Below are positions 18,398 to 27,645 of a stretch of 64,000 nucleotides of DNA, in pieces; positions within the stretch are counted from its first letter, which is position 1, and the number at the start of each line of letters is the position of its first letter. Below the pieces are notes generated by a model, which saw only the letters and a program-made list of their open reading frames with translations, was not told where the DNA came from and did not search any database. This stretch comes from Planctomycetales bacterium (GTDB lineage: Bacteria; Planctomycetota; Planctomycetia; Isosphaerales; Isosphaeraceae): assembly GCA_027449865.1 (NCBI GenBank), contig DAIDKV010000052.1:1-64000 (forward strand), in the 5' to 3' direction. A program made the position numbers and the translations under genes.

Positions 18398-19136
18398 CGT
18401 CGCGCCCCTCATCCGGCTCGGCCTCCGTCTGCCCGACCGACGCCCCATCCTGGCGGCGTCCCCAGATCTCGCGGAACTTCTCCCGGGCCTTCGCCAGCCG
18501 CCATCGGACCGTCGCCTCCCGGCGACCGACGATCGCCGCAACCTCCGAGGACGAAAAGCCCTCCAGATCGCGGAGCACCAGAATCGTCCGATAGCTCACC
18601 GGCATCATCCCCAGAACATGATGAACTTCCTGTGCCAGTTCGGCCCGGCCGCGAGGATCCGGGTCGGATAGCTCCAGTATCGCCTGACCGTCGCCATCGG
18701 TTCGATCGATCGACGCGGCCGTCGTCGTGTTCCGGGCGCTCCGAAGCCAGTCGAGCGCCAGGTTGACCCCAATCCGAAACAGCCAGGGGCCAAACCGTCG
18801 AGCCGTGTCAAATCGATCAAGCCGGGTATAAACCCGCCAGAACGTCTCCTGCGCCAGGTCTCGCGCCTGCTCCGGGTCGTGAACCAGCCGGAGCAGCACG
18901 CGAATCAACTTCCGCTCGTAACGCCGGACGAGCACGGCAAACGCCGGGTGATCGCCCCGTCGTGCCAGCTCGACCAGCATCGCGTCGTGGAGGTGCGATT
19001 CGTCACCCATTCGAGCCGAATCGGGGGCCGCGGTTCGTCCCGCGCGTGCCGGGGCCCGCACGGGAGGGGCCAGCCCATCCGATTCAACCTGCAAACGGGC
19101 ATCCATTGTGATCCCGGGCTTCGCCGGCTTCTCCAT
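18390..19136 (-). CDS. ECF-type RNA polymerase sigma factor
   Basis: A 248-residue group 4 sigma factor. Region 2 spans about 55-125, with FAVLVRRYERKLIRVLLRLV and DLAQETFWRVYTRLDRF; region 4 spans about 165-225, with the helix-turn-helix LRDLEGFSSSEVAAIVGRR. An extended basic and Pro-rich N terminus of about 45 residues precedes region 2. The start at 19136 is strongly supported by GAGGAGGT six bases upstream. It is followed by its coupled anti-sigma gene and an HtrA-like gene, an arrangement typical of envelope-stress regulation. Confidence 0.93.
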   Translation of the reverse strand: MEKPAKPGITMDARLQVESDGLAPPVRAPARAGRTAAPDSARMGDESHLHDAMLVELARRGDHPAFAVLVRRYERKLIRVLLRLVHDPEQARDLAQETFWRVYTRLDRFDTARRFGPWLFRIGVNLALDWLRSARNTTTAASIDRTDGDGQAILELSDPDPRGRAELAQEVHHVLGMMPVSYRTILVLRDLEGFSSSEVAAIVGRREATVRWRLAKAREKFREIWGRRQDGASVGQTEAEPDEGRDDG

Positions 19137-19368
19137 CGCGTGACCTCCTCACGCTGTTTATGATACGATGAAGCCTTCCCCGAGCGCTGGATCTTTTTTC
19201 CCATTTCCTGGAGGATCGCCGCAAGGCCACCGTGGGGCCAGGGGACCGGTCGAAGCACGCAAATCCTTGGCAGCTCACTGTCTCGGACCATCGCCGGCCG
19301 GTGATTCCGGCGGGCGCCGAGGAACCTGGCGAACCGCTGGTGCCGGAGGATCGGGGAGGAGGGCGGAG

Positions 19369-19683
19369 ATGCTGACCAGCATGACGATCCCGGGGATCTA
19401 TCGCGACGGCAAGGTGGAGCTGGCCGAACGACCGGAGGGGCTGGTCGAATCAGCCCCGGTGCTGGTGACGTTCGTGCCTGAGGGGACGCGGGTCGAACCC
19501 GAACCGATGGCCTCCGGTCTCCCGGCCGACGAGGCCGAGGCGGCCCGGCGTCGGGCCGGAGATCAACTCATCAAAATGCTCCGTGAGGGTCTCGATCTCG
19601 GAGGCCCCCCCTATCCAGGTCGGAAGGAACTTTATGATCGCGACCAACGGTTCGCAGGGGGCTCCGAGCCGGGAGAGGATTGA
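19369..19683 (+). CDS. Putative antitoxin of a PIN-domain toxin
   Basis: A 104-residue protein. Residues 6-45 (IPGIYRDGKVELAERPEGL) form a short beta-rich segment like the DNA-binding or dimerisation part of AF2212/DUF104-type antitoxins. The C-terminal half is charged and helical and would bind the toxin. The ATG follows GGAGGAGGGCGGAG. The 3-prime end overlaps the PIN gene by 50 bp in another frame, the usual order antitoxin then toxin. Identification rests mainly on context and the N-terminal motif. Confidence 0.7.
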   Translation: MLTSMTIPGIYRDGKVELAERPEGLVESAPVLVTFVPEGTRVEPEPMASGLPADEAEAARRRAGDQLIKMLREGLDLGGPPYPGRKELYDRDQRFAGGSEPGED

Positions 19684-20089
19684 CACGAACGTCCTCGTGT
19701 ACGCCGTCGACCGTTCCTCGGGCCTCAAACATCGGATCGCGTCGGACCTTCTGGACGATCTGGTCGCCCGGGACGTCCTGACGGTTAGCGCCCAGGTACT
19801 GAACGAATTCTACTCGGTGGTCACACGGAAGAAAGGTCTGATGCTCCATGAGGATGCGGTGCGCTACATTCGGGCGACGGCCGCAGCCTCGGTCGTCCTG
19901 CCCTTGACCCTCTCCGGGACCTTGCTCGCCCTGGAAGCCGTGGCGCGCCACGGCTTCTCCTTCTGGGACGCCCTGATCTGGTCGGCCGCGCGCGAGGGCG
20001 GGATCTCGACCCTCTACACCGAGGACTTCCAGCACGGTCGAGAGATCGAGGGCGTTCGGATCGTCGCCCCGTTCGCTCTCGCCTCCTGA
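19634..20089 (+). CDS. PIN-domain toxin (VapC-like ribonuclease)
   Basis: Predicted Mg-dependent RNase. From the ATG at 19634 (AGGA six bases upstream) it has 151 residues. The four conserved acidic positions are visible: D17 in IDTNVLVYA, the Glu in VLNEFYSVV, the Asp in SFWDALIWSAA and the Asp in LYTEDFQHG. The sequence fits PIN-domain family members annotated as twitching-motility or VapC-like. It overlaps the antitoxin gene, so the two form an operon. The earlier in-frame start inside the antitoxin gene is unlikely. Confidence 0.88.
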   Translation: MIATNGSQGAPSRERIDTNVLVYAVDRSSGLKHRIASDLLDDLVARDVLTVSAQVLNEFYSVVTRKKGLMLHEDAVRYIRATAAASVVLPLTLSGTLLALEAVARHGFSFWDALIWSAAREGGISTLYTEDFQHGREIEGVRIVAPFALAS

Positions 20090-20193
20090 CGGACCGACCA
20101 CTCGCCGACGATCCGGTGGCGGGCCATGGCTCCCGGTCAAATCCTGCCGTATGATAAAAACCGGCTGTCGGACGGCGGCCACGGGGGAGCGTC

Positions 20194-21177
20194 ATGGGGT
20201 CGGGCGGGGCGGGGTCGTCGATGAAGGTCTTCGGCGCCGAGATCGTGCTCTGCCCGGTGGAGGCTCGCGCCGAGGCGCTCGAGGTCCTGTACCGCCGGAT
20301 GCCCCGGGCGTTCCGAAAGCACCTGGTCGCCGAGGTGCTCGCCGATGAGCGGCGCGGCGAGGTGGACCTGGCCGGGCTCTGGGTGGCCCGAATCCGGTCG
20401 GGGCGGATCGTCGGCGCGATGATGACGCAGGCCATGCCTGGCCGGAGCGCTGCGCTCTGGCCGCCGGAGGTCGGCCCGTCCTGGCGTCGCAACGCCATCG
20501 CCTCGGCGATGGTCCGGCAGGCCATCGACGACCTGGCGAGCCGGGGCTTTCGACTGGTCCAGGCGGCGCTCGACGAGTCGGCCGGCGATCAGGCCGGGCG
20601 CGACCTGGCGCGTGGCGGACTGCCGAGAGTCACCGATCTGCTCTACCTCTCGCGAGAGACGTCGCCCCCGCTCCCGCAACCCGACCGGCCACTGGCCTGT
20701 GATTTCGAGTGGCGGCCGTTCGAGGCGTCGATCGAGGACCGGTTTCGCGCGGCGATGCAGGCATCCTACGAGGGGAGCCTCGACATGCCCGAGCTGGAGG
20801 GCGCCCGGGGGCTCGACGAGATTATCGAGGGACACCAGGCCGCCGGGCTCTTCGTCGCCGATCGATGGCGCCTCGGCCGGCTTCCCGACGAGCCGACGGC
20901 CCAGGCCGTCCTGCTGATGACCGCGGTTCCCGCTCGCGATGCCTGGGAAGTGGTCTACCTCGGGCTCAGTCCCTCGGCGAGGGGCCGAGGCCTCGGCCGC
21001 GCCGCGATGGATTACGCGCTGCGGTTCGCACGCGAACACACCCCGGTCCTGGAACTGGCCGTTGACCTTCGAAACACGCCAGCGGTCCGCCTCTACCAAT
21101 CGACCGGTTTCGTCCCCTGCCACCGACGCACCGTCCACCTGACCCTGCTGGGGACAAATCCCTCGAAATTACCGTAA
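20194..21177 (+). CDS. GNAT acetyltransferase with two GNAT folds
   Basis: A 327-residue protein arranged like mycothiol-synthase-type double GNAT proteins. The N-terminal fold (about 10-150) is degenerate. The C-terminal fold (about 170-315) has the acetyl-CoA loop LGLSPSARGRGLGRAAMDYA (motif A, R/Q-x-x-G-x-G/A) and a terminal VRLYQSTGFVPC. The ATG at 20194 has GGGGGAG upstream; MKVFGAE at 20221 is an alternative. Substrate unknown. It stands alone between the PIN toxin and an intergenic repeat. Confidence 0.85.
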   Translation: MGSGGAGSSMKVFGAEIVLCPVEARAEALEVLYRRMPRAFRKHLVAEVLADERRGEVDLAGLWVARIRSGRIVGAMMTQAMPGRSAALWPPEVGPSWRRNAIASAMVRQAIDDLASRGFRLVQAALDESAGDQAGRDLARGGLPRVTDLLYLSRETSPPLPQPDRPLACDFEWRPFEASIEDRFRAAMQASYEGSLDMPELEGARGLDEIIEGHQAAGLFVADRWRLGRLPDEPTAQAVLLMTAVPARDAWEVVYLGLSPSARGRGLGRAAMDYALRFAREHTPVLELAVDLRNTPAVRLYQSTGFVPCHRRTVHLTLLGTNPSKLP

Positions 21178-21205
21178 CCACCAAAATCAATACTTCGGAA
21201 ATGCC

Positions 21206-21460
21206 GCAACCACGAAAAACACGAAATTACACGAAAAGTCGAGGAATTCCCGAATCTCCTGGCCTTCCGGAAAGTGGCCCTGATGGATTTTCCAGGTAGA
21301 CTCTGCTTTTATGCCGTTTCCGGCATGGTAGCCCATCGAGGAGATCGATCAGCGGGATGATATTTTCGCATTCGGCGAGCATTACTCGGTGGGCCGAGGC
21401 CACTCGACGAGATTGAAATCCTTCCTCTTTCCGTGTTCTTCCGTGTGATTTCGTGGTTGC
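21206..21460. repeat. Imperfect inverted repeat, accacgaa/ttcgtggt family
   Basis: The gap 21178-21507 holds no gene. Its left side (21206-21238) begins gcaaccacgaaaaacacgaa and its right side (21428-21460) ends with gtgtgatttcgtggttgc; the arms pair with several mismatches. A second partial right arm, ttcgtggttgctccgg, follows at about 21480-21498. The same motif forms a perfect inverted pair at 54192-54293. Confidence 0.7.
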
Positions 21461-21507
21461 TCCGGATTTTCCCGATTCCTTCGTGGTTGCTCCGGTTTCG
21501 CGGTCTC

Positions 21508-22224
21508 TCAACGAGCGGCGGCCCGGAATCGGGAGGAATCGCCCTGTTCGAGATAGATGACGGCCTCGGCGATCTTGACGGCGTGGTCGGCGATCCGTTC
21601 GAGATTTCGGGCGGTGTTGACCAGGCGGAGCAGCGACTCGGCTCGTTGCGGGGCCAGGACGATCTCCTGCTTGAGCTGCTTTTGCACGGCCCGATAATCG
21701 CGGTCGACGCGGTGGTCGGCGTCGATCACGGCGCGGGCCAGGGCGACATCGGCGCGGGTGAGGGCGTCGAGGCTATCGTGAACCTGATCGAGGGCCTCCA
21801 GGCCGAGGTCTTCCAGCGCCTGGGGAATGGGTGCCGGCTGGGGTCCGGCGGCCATCTTCTTGACTCGCTTGGCGATGTGGCGGGCGAGCCCGCAGAGTCG
21901 GTGCAAATCGCCGTTGATCTTCAACGCCGAGGCGACGCGACGAAGATCGGAGGCGACCGGCTGGTGCAGGGCGAGCACGCGGATACATTCCTGCTCGATC
22001 TGCATTTCCCAGCGGTCGGCCAGGCGTCGCTGGCGCTTGACCTCGCGGGCCTGGTCGATCCGCCCGTCGCGCAGAGCCTGGACCGAGCGATCCAGCGCCT
22101 CTTCCACGACGGCGGCGAATTTCAGGAGCTCGGCCCAGAGCCCCTCCATGTCTCGGACGAAGCACCGGCTGACCGAGGTCCGACCGTCGCGCCAGTCGCG
22201 CTCGATCTCCTGTTCCAACGCCAT
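21508..22224 (-). CDS. phoU: PhoU family phosphate-signalling regulator
   Basis: A 238-residue all-helical protein built of two PhoU three-helix bundles. Recognisable segments are QALRDGRIDQAREVKRQRR with the metal-binding acidic surroundings of the first bundle, ALHQPVASDLRRVASALKI, and NTARNLERIADHAVKIAEAV near the end of the second bundle. PhoU links the phosphate transporter Pst to the PhoR sensor kinase. No pst or phoR gene is nearby, so it is isolated from its usual partners. The start has GAGGGGCGACTG just upstream. Confidence 0.9.
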   Translation of the reverse strand: MALEQEIERDWRDGRTSVSRCFVRDMEGLWAELLKFAAVVEEALDRSVQALRDGRIDQAREVKRQRRLADRWEMQIEQECIRVLALHQPVASDLRRVASALKINGDLHRLCGLARHIAKRVKKMAAGPQPAPIPQALEDLGLEALDQVHDSLDALTRADVALARAVIDADHRVDRDYRAVQKQLKQEIVLAPQRAESLLRLVNTARNLERIADHAVKIAEAVIYLEQGDSSRFRAAAR

Positions 22225-22495
22225 CAGTCGCCCCTCGTTGCGAGGCCCCGGCCGGGCCGCCCATGTCCCGACGCGAGACCGCCCCTTCTCTCGCGCCCCC
22301 TGGAACCCAATCGCCGCGTCCCGCCGGTTCCGGACGGCGGGACGTCAGCGCCCCGCGCGGTCGGCTCCGGGCCGGACACCGCCGAGGCCCCTTTCCAGAT
22401 TAGGAAATCGGGACGCCTTCGGACAACATCAACCCCATCAAATACACGAGAATTTCACGAAAGATGACACGATTTCTCGGTTCACGCGGGCCGGC

Positions 22496-24079
22496 TCAGC
22501 GGGCCGAGACCGGTTGGGGCGCCCGTCGCGGCGGGATCCGGGCGCCCGAGGCCTCGGCCGGCGGGCGCTCGGGCACCTTCAATTCCGTCCGCAGCCGCGC
22601 CAGATCGGCCTTCAGTTCGGCCATCACCTTCGCGTAGGCCGGGTCGTCGTGGACGTCCTTCAACTCGCGCGGGTCTTTTTGCAGGTCAAAGAGTTCCCAG
22701 GCGTCGAGGTCCGGTCCGTCGAACCGAACGAGCTTGTAGCGGTCGGTCACCACTCCGTGATGCGGCCGGACGTGGTGCGGTTGGGGGTATTCGTAATATT
22801 CGTAATAGAACGACTTCCGCCAGTCGGAGGGCGTCTGGCCCTTCAGAACCGGGACCAGGCTCCGACCCTGCATTTCCGCCGGAACCGGTACTCCGGCGGC
22901 CTCCAGGAACGTCTCGGCGAAGTCGAGGTTGGAAACCAGGTCTCGGTTCACGCTCCCCGGCTTCACGACCCCCGGCCATCGAACCAGCAGCGGGGTTCGG
23001 AGCGATTCCTCGAAAATCCAACGCTTGTCGAACCAGCCGTGCTCGCCCAGGTAGAAGCCCTGATCGGCGGTGTAAACCACGATCGTATTCTCGGCGAGCC
23101 CCTCGTCGTCGAGGAACTTCAACACCTTTCCGACCCCTTCGTCCACGGCCTTGATGCAACCGAGATAATCGTGCATGTATCGATTATACTTCCACCGAAC
23201 GAGATCGCGGCCCTTCAGGTTCGCCTTGCGGAACGCCTCGTTCCGGGGCCTGTAGTAGGCGTTCCACTCCCTGACCTGTTCGGGCGTCATGCCTTTCGGC
23301 GCGTCGAGTTTCAGGTCGTGGTCGTTCATCGTCTTCTCGATGGTCATGTCCTGGTCGTGCTCGGCGAGGCCGCGGCCCGAGTAATCGTCGAAGAGGGTCT
23401 CGGGCTCGGGATACTTGCGGTCGCCGTCGTGGCCGAGGTGCCGAAGGGCCGGCGACCACTCGCGATGGGGCGCCTTGTTCTGGTACATCAGCATGAACGG
23501 CTTCGACCGGTCGCGGCCCTTCAGCCAGTCGACGCTCAAATCGGTGATGATGTCGGTCGCATAGCCCTGATGCTTGACCCGCTCGCCATTGTGAATCATC
23601 GGCGGGTTATAGTAGACCCCCTGCCCCGGCAGGATATTCCACTCGTCGAAGCCGGTGGGGGCACTCACCAGGTGCCATTTTCCCATGATCGCCGTCTGAT
23701 AGCCGGCCGACCTCAGCAGCTTGGCGAATGTCGTCTGCGAGCTGTCAAACCGGCTGTTGCTGTTGTTATAGAATCCGTTCGCATGCGAATATTTTCCGGT
23801 CAGGACGGTCGCCCGGCTCGGTCCGCAGATGGAGTTCGGCACGATGCAGCGATCGAACCGCATCCCCTCGCGGCCAATCCGGTCGATGTTCGGCGTCTCG
23901 ATCAGCTTGCGGGGGTCTCCGTAGGCGGAGATCGCCTGGTAGGCGTGGTCGTCGCTGAAAATGAAGACAATGTTCGGTCGGCCGTCGGCCTTCGGCCGCG
24001 CCTCCACGATCGCCGGCGCGAGCGACAGGGCCAGCGCGGCGACCAGAATCGAGAACGTCAAACTCCGAGAAATTCGCAC
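22496..24079 (-). CDS. Secreted sulfatase (arylsulfatase type)
   Basis: Exported sulfuric ester hydrolase, likely acting on sulfated polysaccharides. From the GTG at 24079 it has 527 residues; GGAGG lies eight bases upstream, better than the in-frame TTG at 24094. The signal peptide ends with VEA. The metal-binding start IVFIFSDDH is followed by the formylglycine site C85 in CGPSR, GKWHL, a [10 protein letters not shown] segment with the second metal ligands, and a C-terminal subdomain ending in LRTELKVPE. The active-site Cys would be converted by a formylglycine-generating enzyme encoded elsewhere. Sulfatases are numerous in planctomycetes. Confidence 0.93.
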   Translation of the reverse strand: MRISRSLTFSILVAALALSLAPAIVEARPKADGRPNIVFIFSDDHAYQAISAYGDPRKLIETPNIDRIGREGMRFDRCIVPNSICGPSRATVLTGKYSHANGFYNNSNSRFDSSQTTFAKLLRSAGYQTAIMGKWHLVSAPTGFDEWNILPGQGVYYNPPMIHNGERVKHQGYATDIITDLSVDWLKGRDRSKPFMLMYQNKAPHREWSPALRHLGHDGDRKYPEPETLFDDYSGRGLAEHDQDMTIEKTMNDHDLKLDAPKGMTPEQVREWNAYYRPRNEAFRKANLKGRDLVRWKYNRYMHDYLGCIKAVDEGVGKVLKFLDDEGLAENTIVVYTADQGFYLGEHGWFDKRWIFEESLRTPLLVRWPGVVKPGSVNRDLVSNLDFAETFLEAAGVPVPAEMQGRSLVPVLKGQTPSDWRKSFYYEYYEYPQPHHVRPHHGVVTDRYKLVRFDGPDLDAWELFDLQKDPRELKDVHDDPAYAKVMAELKADLARLRTELKVPERPPAEASGARIPPRRAPQPVSAR

Positions 24080-25071
24080 GGGACGAGCCTCCAATCCGGG
24101 TTCGGGATGAAGTCGACCGTCCGATTGTAGAGGGTGCCGCCGCCCCGCGAAATGGGCCGGTCCCGGCCGTTCCCAGATCGCGGATCCGCACGATCACGAC
24201 GGCCGACCCTACGCGGACCGAAAGATATCGGAGTTGATTTCATGGAATATTCATTTGAAGTTTTCCAGAATCGGACCATTCCATGGATGGTCGTGATCCG
24301 GGTTTGACGGCTCGTATCGCGTGATTCCCGCCCTCACGGAGCGACCCTGTGTCTGCCCTGGGATCGAGAGTTCTCCTCAGTTTGCTCCTGATCCGGATGC
24401 TCGCGATACCGATCATCCTGAGCCCCTCGGGTTCGACCCCTGGCGCGAGCCAGGGCCTCGGGATTCGCGTTCGCGCCTGGCCCTCGGTGGTGAATCCGGT
24501 GATGGCGAGCCGTCGAATGGAGGACTCTAACGGGGCAGGTTCAAGGCCCCGGGCGTTGGCCTGGACTCCGCGCCAACCCGGCCTCGTCTGCCGGCTGGCC
24601 ATCGTCGATAGCGGCCGGGGCGATCGAACGGACCTCGATCTCCCGCACAGCTAGCCCGGATATCCATCGCCCTCGCCGGCCCGCTACCCCGGTCGCGGTC
24701 TCCGGGCGGCTTTCCGCCTTGATCCTCGTCGGATATAGATCCGCCCGGGCGCCCCTGCTCCCGGCTGGGGGTATCTCCCAGGCTGGATCCACCTCGCCAG
24801 CGCGAGAGAACGGTTCGGCGAGGGCTCTCGAGTTTTCCTCATCCATGTGTTCGCCTCGTCGTTTTGACAGGGAGAAAGCTCTACGACCTCAACGGCCGCG
24901 AGATCGCCTTTCACAAGCCGACCGCGACCGGCCTGGCGCTCGTCAAGGACAGGGAGCTCAACAAGCTCCGCCGGAAGCACACCGTGGTCCTCCTCGCGCC
25001 CTGAAGAAAATCACCCGGGTCGAGGCTCGCCGGACAATCCCGACGCGCCTCGACCCAGCCTCTCATCCGGC
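24080..25071. other. Nearly 1 kb without an intact gene
   Basis: The upstream half contains only short, compositionally poor frames on both strands. The downstream half holds a coding-like remnant described separately (24864-25004). Part of the region between 24,540 and 24,830 has no feature that I can name. The promoter of the sulfatase gene should lie at 24,080-24,250, but no clear hexamers are visible. Confidence 0.4.
24864..25004 (+). pseudogene. Short coding-like remnant (C-terminal fragment?)
   Basis: The plus-strand frame ending in TGA at 25002-25004 reads KLYDLNGREIAFHKP and then LALVKDRELNKLRRK, ending HTVVLLAP. Third codon positions are almost all G or C, as in the real genes of the window, which is unlike the flanking noise. 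A TTG at 24864 could start a 46-residue protein, but there is no good ribosome binding site and the frame stays open upstream without a plausible protein. I read it as the surviving 3-prime end of a lost gene; a genuine small protein is the alternative. Family not recognised. Confidence 0.35.
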
Positions 25072-27474
25072 TCAGACATATCCGGTATACGCCTCGAAGA
25101 TGTCCGAAAACGCGAACGGCGACTGGACGATCGAGCTCGCATTGTCGACCGCGTAACTGAGCGCTCCACCGGGCGCCTGCTGGTCGCGGCCCAGCGACCA
25201 CATCGAGATCTCGGCCAGCCCCACCGACTCGGCGAACGCCAGAAGCTGGCTCGCGTCGGAGAGGCCGAAAACCTCGTCCGAGGCGTCATTTACACCAATC
25301 ATCGGCGTGACTCCAATCGTCCCCCAAAGCTCGCTGCTCGTTCGCGTCCCACCGTAAAGCGTCGCGAGCTGGGTGTGCAGGCTCGTCGCCGCATCAATCG
25401 CGTAGGTCCCCATCTGACCCTGCGGATTGGGAGCCGCCGAGTCGCCGTAGTCCATCGCCATGACGTTGACCGTCGAAATCTTCACCCCATACTTCAGCGC
25501 CGACTCAAGAACGTACAACCCGTTCGCCGTCAGACCGCTCGGCAGAACCGGAAGCGTGAACGAAACGTCGAGCGTCTTGCCGGCCGCCGAGGCACTGGCC
25601 TGAAGCGCGGCGATCGCCTGCGATCGTCGGTCGATCGAGGCCGGATCAGCCGCCGCGGCGCCCTCGATGTCGAAGTCGATATGCGTCAGATGATAAGCGT
25701 TGATCACCTGCTGATAGGCGGCCGTCAACGCTCCCACATTGGTGATCGCCTGCGCGAGTTCGGTGCCGGCCTCGCCGCCGAACGAGACGCTCACGTGGCC
25801 GCCCGCCGCCCGAACCTGCGCCACCTGCGCCTGGATCGCCTGGTCAAACGTCCCGCCGTTGACCTCGTACGCCGAATAGCCGCCCCAGGCCGGGGCGTTG
25901 TTCGCGTCGGCCGTGATGAACGCCAGGGTAAAATCCTTCAGCCCGGCCGACTGCATCGCCGTGGAGAGGTTATAGGTCGGATACAGGGTCATGTCGACAT
26001 AAGGCGCGAAGAAGTGTCCCCAGCTATTCGCCTGGAACGGCGAGACAACCGTGAGCGCCACCGTCGCGGTCGCCGATCCGCCGTGCCCGTCGCTCACCGT
26101 GTACGTGAACGCGTCGGCGCCGAGGTAGCCGGCGGCCGGCGTGTAGACGACCGCCCCGCCCGTCCCCGCCGCGACCGTCCCGTGCGCCGGCTGCGTGAAG
26201 CCCGAGACCGAGAGCGGATACCCGCTCGGATCCGTCGTCGAGGCCAGCACATCGATCGACTGCGCGACGCTCCCGGTAACGACCGTGGTTATCCCACTCG
26301 CCGTCGGCGGCGCGGTGATCGTGTCGACGATCGTCGCCATCGCCGACGACGTTCCGAGCGCCGCGCCCGAGGGCGCCGAGAGCTCCACCTGGAACGTTAG
26401 GTTGGGCTTCACCGAGGTCTCCGGCAGGATCGGAACCGCGAACGTCTCGCTGGTCACTCCGGCCGGGAACGTGAGCGTCCCGGTGGTCGCCGCGTAGTCG
26501 GTCCCCGCGCGGGCCGTCCCGTCGACCGTCGTGTAGCCAACCGTCACCGCCTGCGTCGCCGCCTGCGAAAGCGTCGCCGTGAAGATAGCCTGAGCGCCCG
26601 CCGCCCCGGCATTCACCGAGACATTACTCAGGTTGATCTGCGGAACCGCCGGCCCCAGCGGCGTCCCGTTCAATACGTAGTTCGAGGGCACGTCCGTTCC
26701 CACGTTCCCCGGCGACCCGTTGAAGCCAAACGAGACCGAACCCCCCACCGGAATCGTCCCATTCCAGCCATCATTGTTGATCGTATATTGATTCCCCGAC
26801 TGCACACTGGTCGCATTCCAGATGCTGCCGATCGACCGATCCCAGGTGAAGCCGAGCGTCCAGTTGCTGATCGGCGATGATCCGTCGTTGACCACGGTGA
26901 TCTGCCCGCCGAATCCCGTCCCCCAGTCGCTCGTCACCGCGAACGAAACCGAGGCATCCGTGGGGCTCGGCGTCGGCGTGGGAACCGGGGTGGGTGTCGG
27001 CGTGGGAACCGGCGTGGGCGTGGGCGTGGGTGCCGGCGTGGAACTGATCGCGAGGCCATCCAGCGCGTAATTCGAGGGGAAATCCGAGCCCACGTTGCCC
27101 GAGGCTCCATTGAATCCAAACGAGACCGAACCGCCCGCGGGGATGGTCGCATTCCATCCCGCGTTGTCGATGGTGTAGGTGTTTCCCGAGTGGCTGGCGA
27201 CGGTGGCGTCCCAGATGCTGGAGATCGATCGATCCCACTGGAAGCTGAGGGACCAGTTGCTCACGGCCACGGACTGGGTGTTGGTAATCGTGATCTGGCC
27301 GCCGAATCCGGTCCCCCAGTCACTGGTGACGGCAAAAGCCGCGGAGGTGAGCAAGGCCCGGGTTTCCAGTGATTCGAGCCGGGCCAGGCCAACCGCCGAC
27401 CGTCGGGGCCTGCGCGCGCGGCGCCTCACTCCCGGGCCGGGCCGCCAGCGCCCGCCCGCCATTCGGATCTGCAT
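25072..27474 (-). CDS. Secreted GH18 chitinase with two CBM2 domains
   Basis: Modular exported protein of about 800 residues from the ATG at 27474 (AGGAG seven bases upstream). Order: Arg-rich N terminus with RLESLETRALLT, the L-E-x-L-E-x-R motif found at the start of many large planctomycete surface proteins; CBM2 (about 42-140, AFAVTSDWGTGFGGQITI); a PTPTP linker; second CBM2 (about 178-275); Calx-beta domain (about 285-390); cadherin or Ig-like domain (about 395-490, AGYLGADAFTYTVSDGHGG); GH18 catalytic domain (about 495-800). The catalytic motif is DFDIE with acid E604. CBM2 binds cellulose or chitin, so degradation of crystalline polysaccharide is likely. There is no standard signal peptide core, so export may depend on the N-terminal motif. 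Confidence 0.9.
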   Translation of the reverse strand: MQIRMAGGRWRPGPGVRRRARRPRRSAVGLARLESLETRALLTSAAFAVTSDWGTGFGGQITITNTQSVAVSNWSLSFQWDRSISSIWDATVASHSGNTYTIDNAGWNATIPAGGSVSFGFNGASGNVGSDFPSNYALDGLAISSTPAPTPTPTPVPTPTPTPVPTPTPSPTDASVSFAVTSDWGTGFGGQITVVNDGSSPISNWTLGFTWDRSIGSIWNATSVQSGNQYTINNDGWNGTIPVGGSVSFGFNGSPGNVGTDVPSNYVLNGTPLGPAVPQINLSNVSVNAGAAGAQAIFTATLSQAATQAVTVGYTTVDGTARAGTDYAATTGTLTFPAGVTSETFAVPILPETSVKPNLTFQVELSAPSGAALGTSSAMATIVDTITAPPTASGITTVVTGSVAQSIDVLASTTDPSGYPLSVSGFTQPAHGTVAAGTGGAVVYTPAAGYLGADAFTYTVSDGHGGSATATVALTVVSPFQANSWGHFFAPYVDMTLYPTYNLSTAMQSAGLKDFTLAFITADANNAPAWGGYSAYEVNGGTFDQAIQAQVAQVRAAGGHVSVSFGGEAGTELAQAITNVGALTAAYQQVINAYHLTHIDFDIEGAAAADPASIDRRSQAIAALQASASAAGKTLDVSFTLPVLPSGLTANGLYVLESALKYGVKISTVNVMAMDYGDSAAPNPQGQMGTYAIDAATSLHTQLATLYGGTRTSSELWGTIGVTPMIGVNDASDEVFGLSDASQLLAFAESVGLAEISMWSLGRDQQAPGGALSYAVDNASSIVQSPFAFSDIFEAYTGYV

Positions 27475-27645
27475 GGGCGTTCTCCTGGATGTGTGGACCC
27501 GAACGAGGTAGGCTTCCCGCGCGGCCTTCTCGCGGCGGGATGCGTCGCGGGTCCGTCTCAAGCGACGTTATCATCCTAGAATATGCGCGGGGCGTCGAGG
27601 GGCCGCTGATGCCGATGGCGGACGCTGAGGTCTTCCGGCAACACT

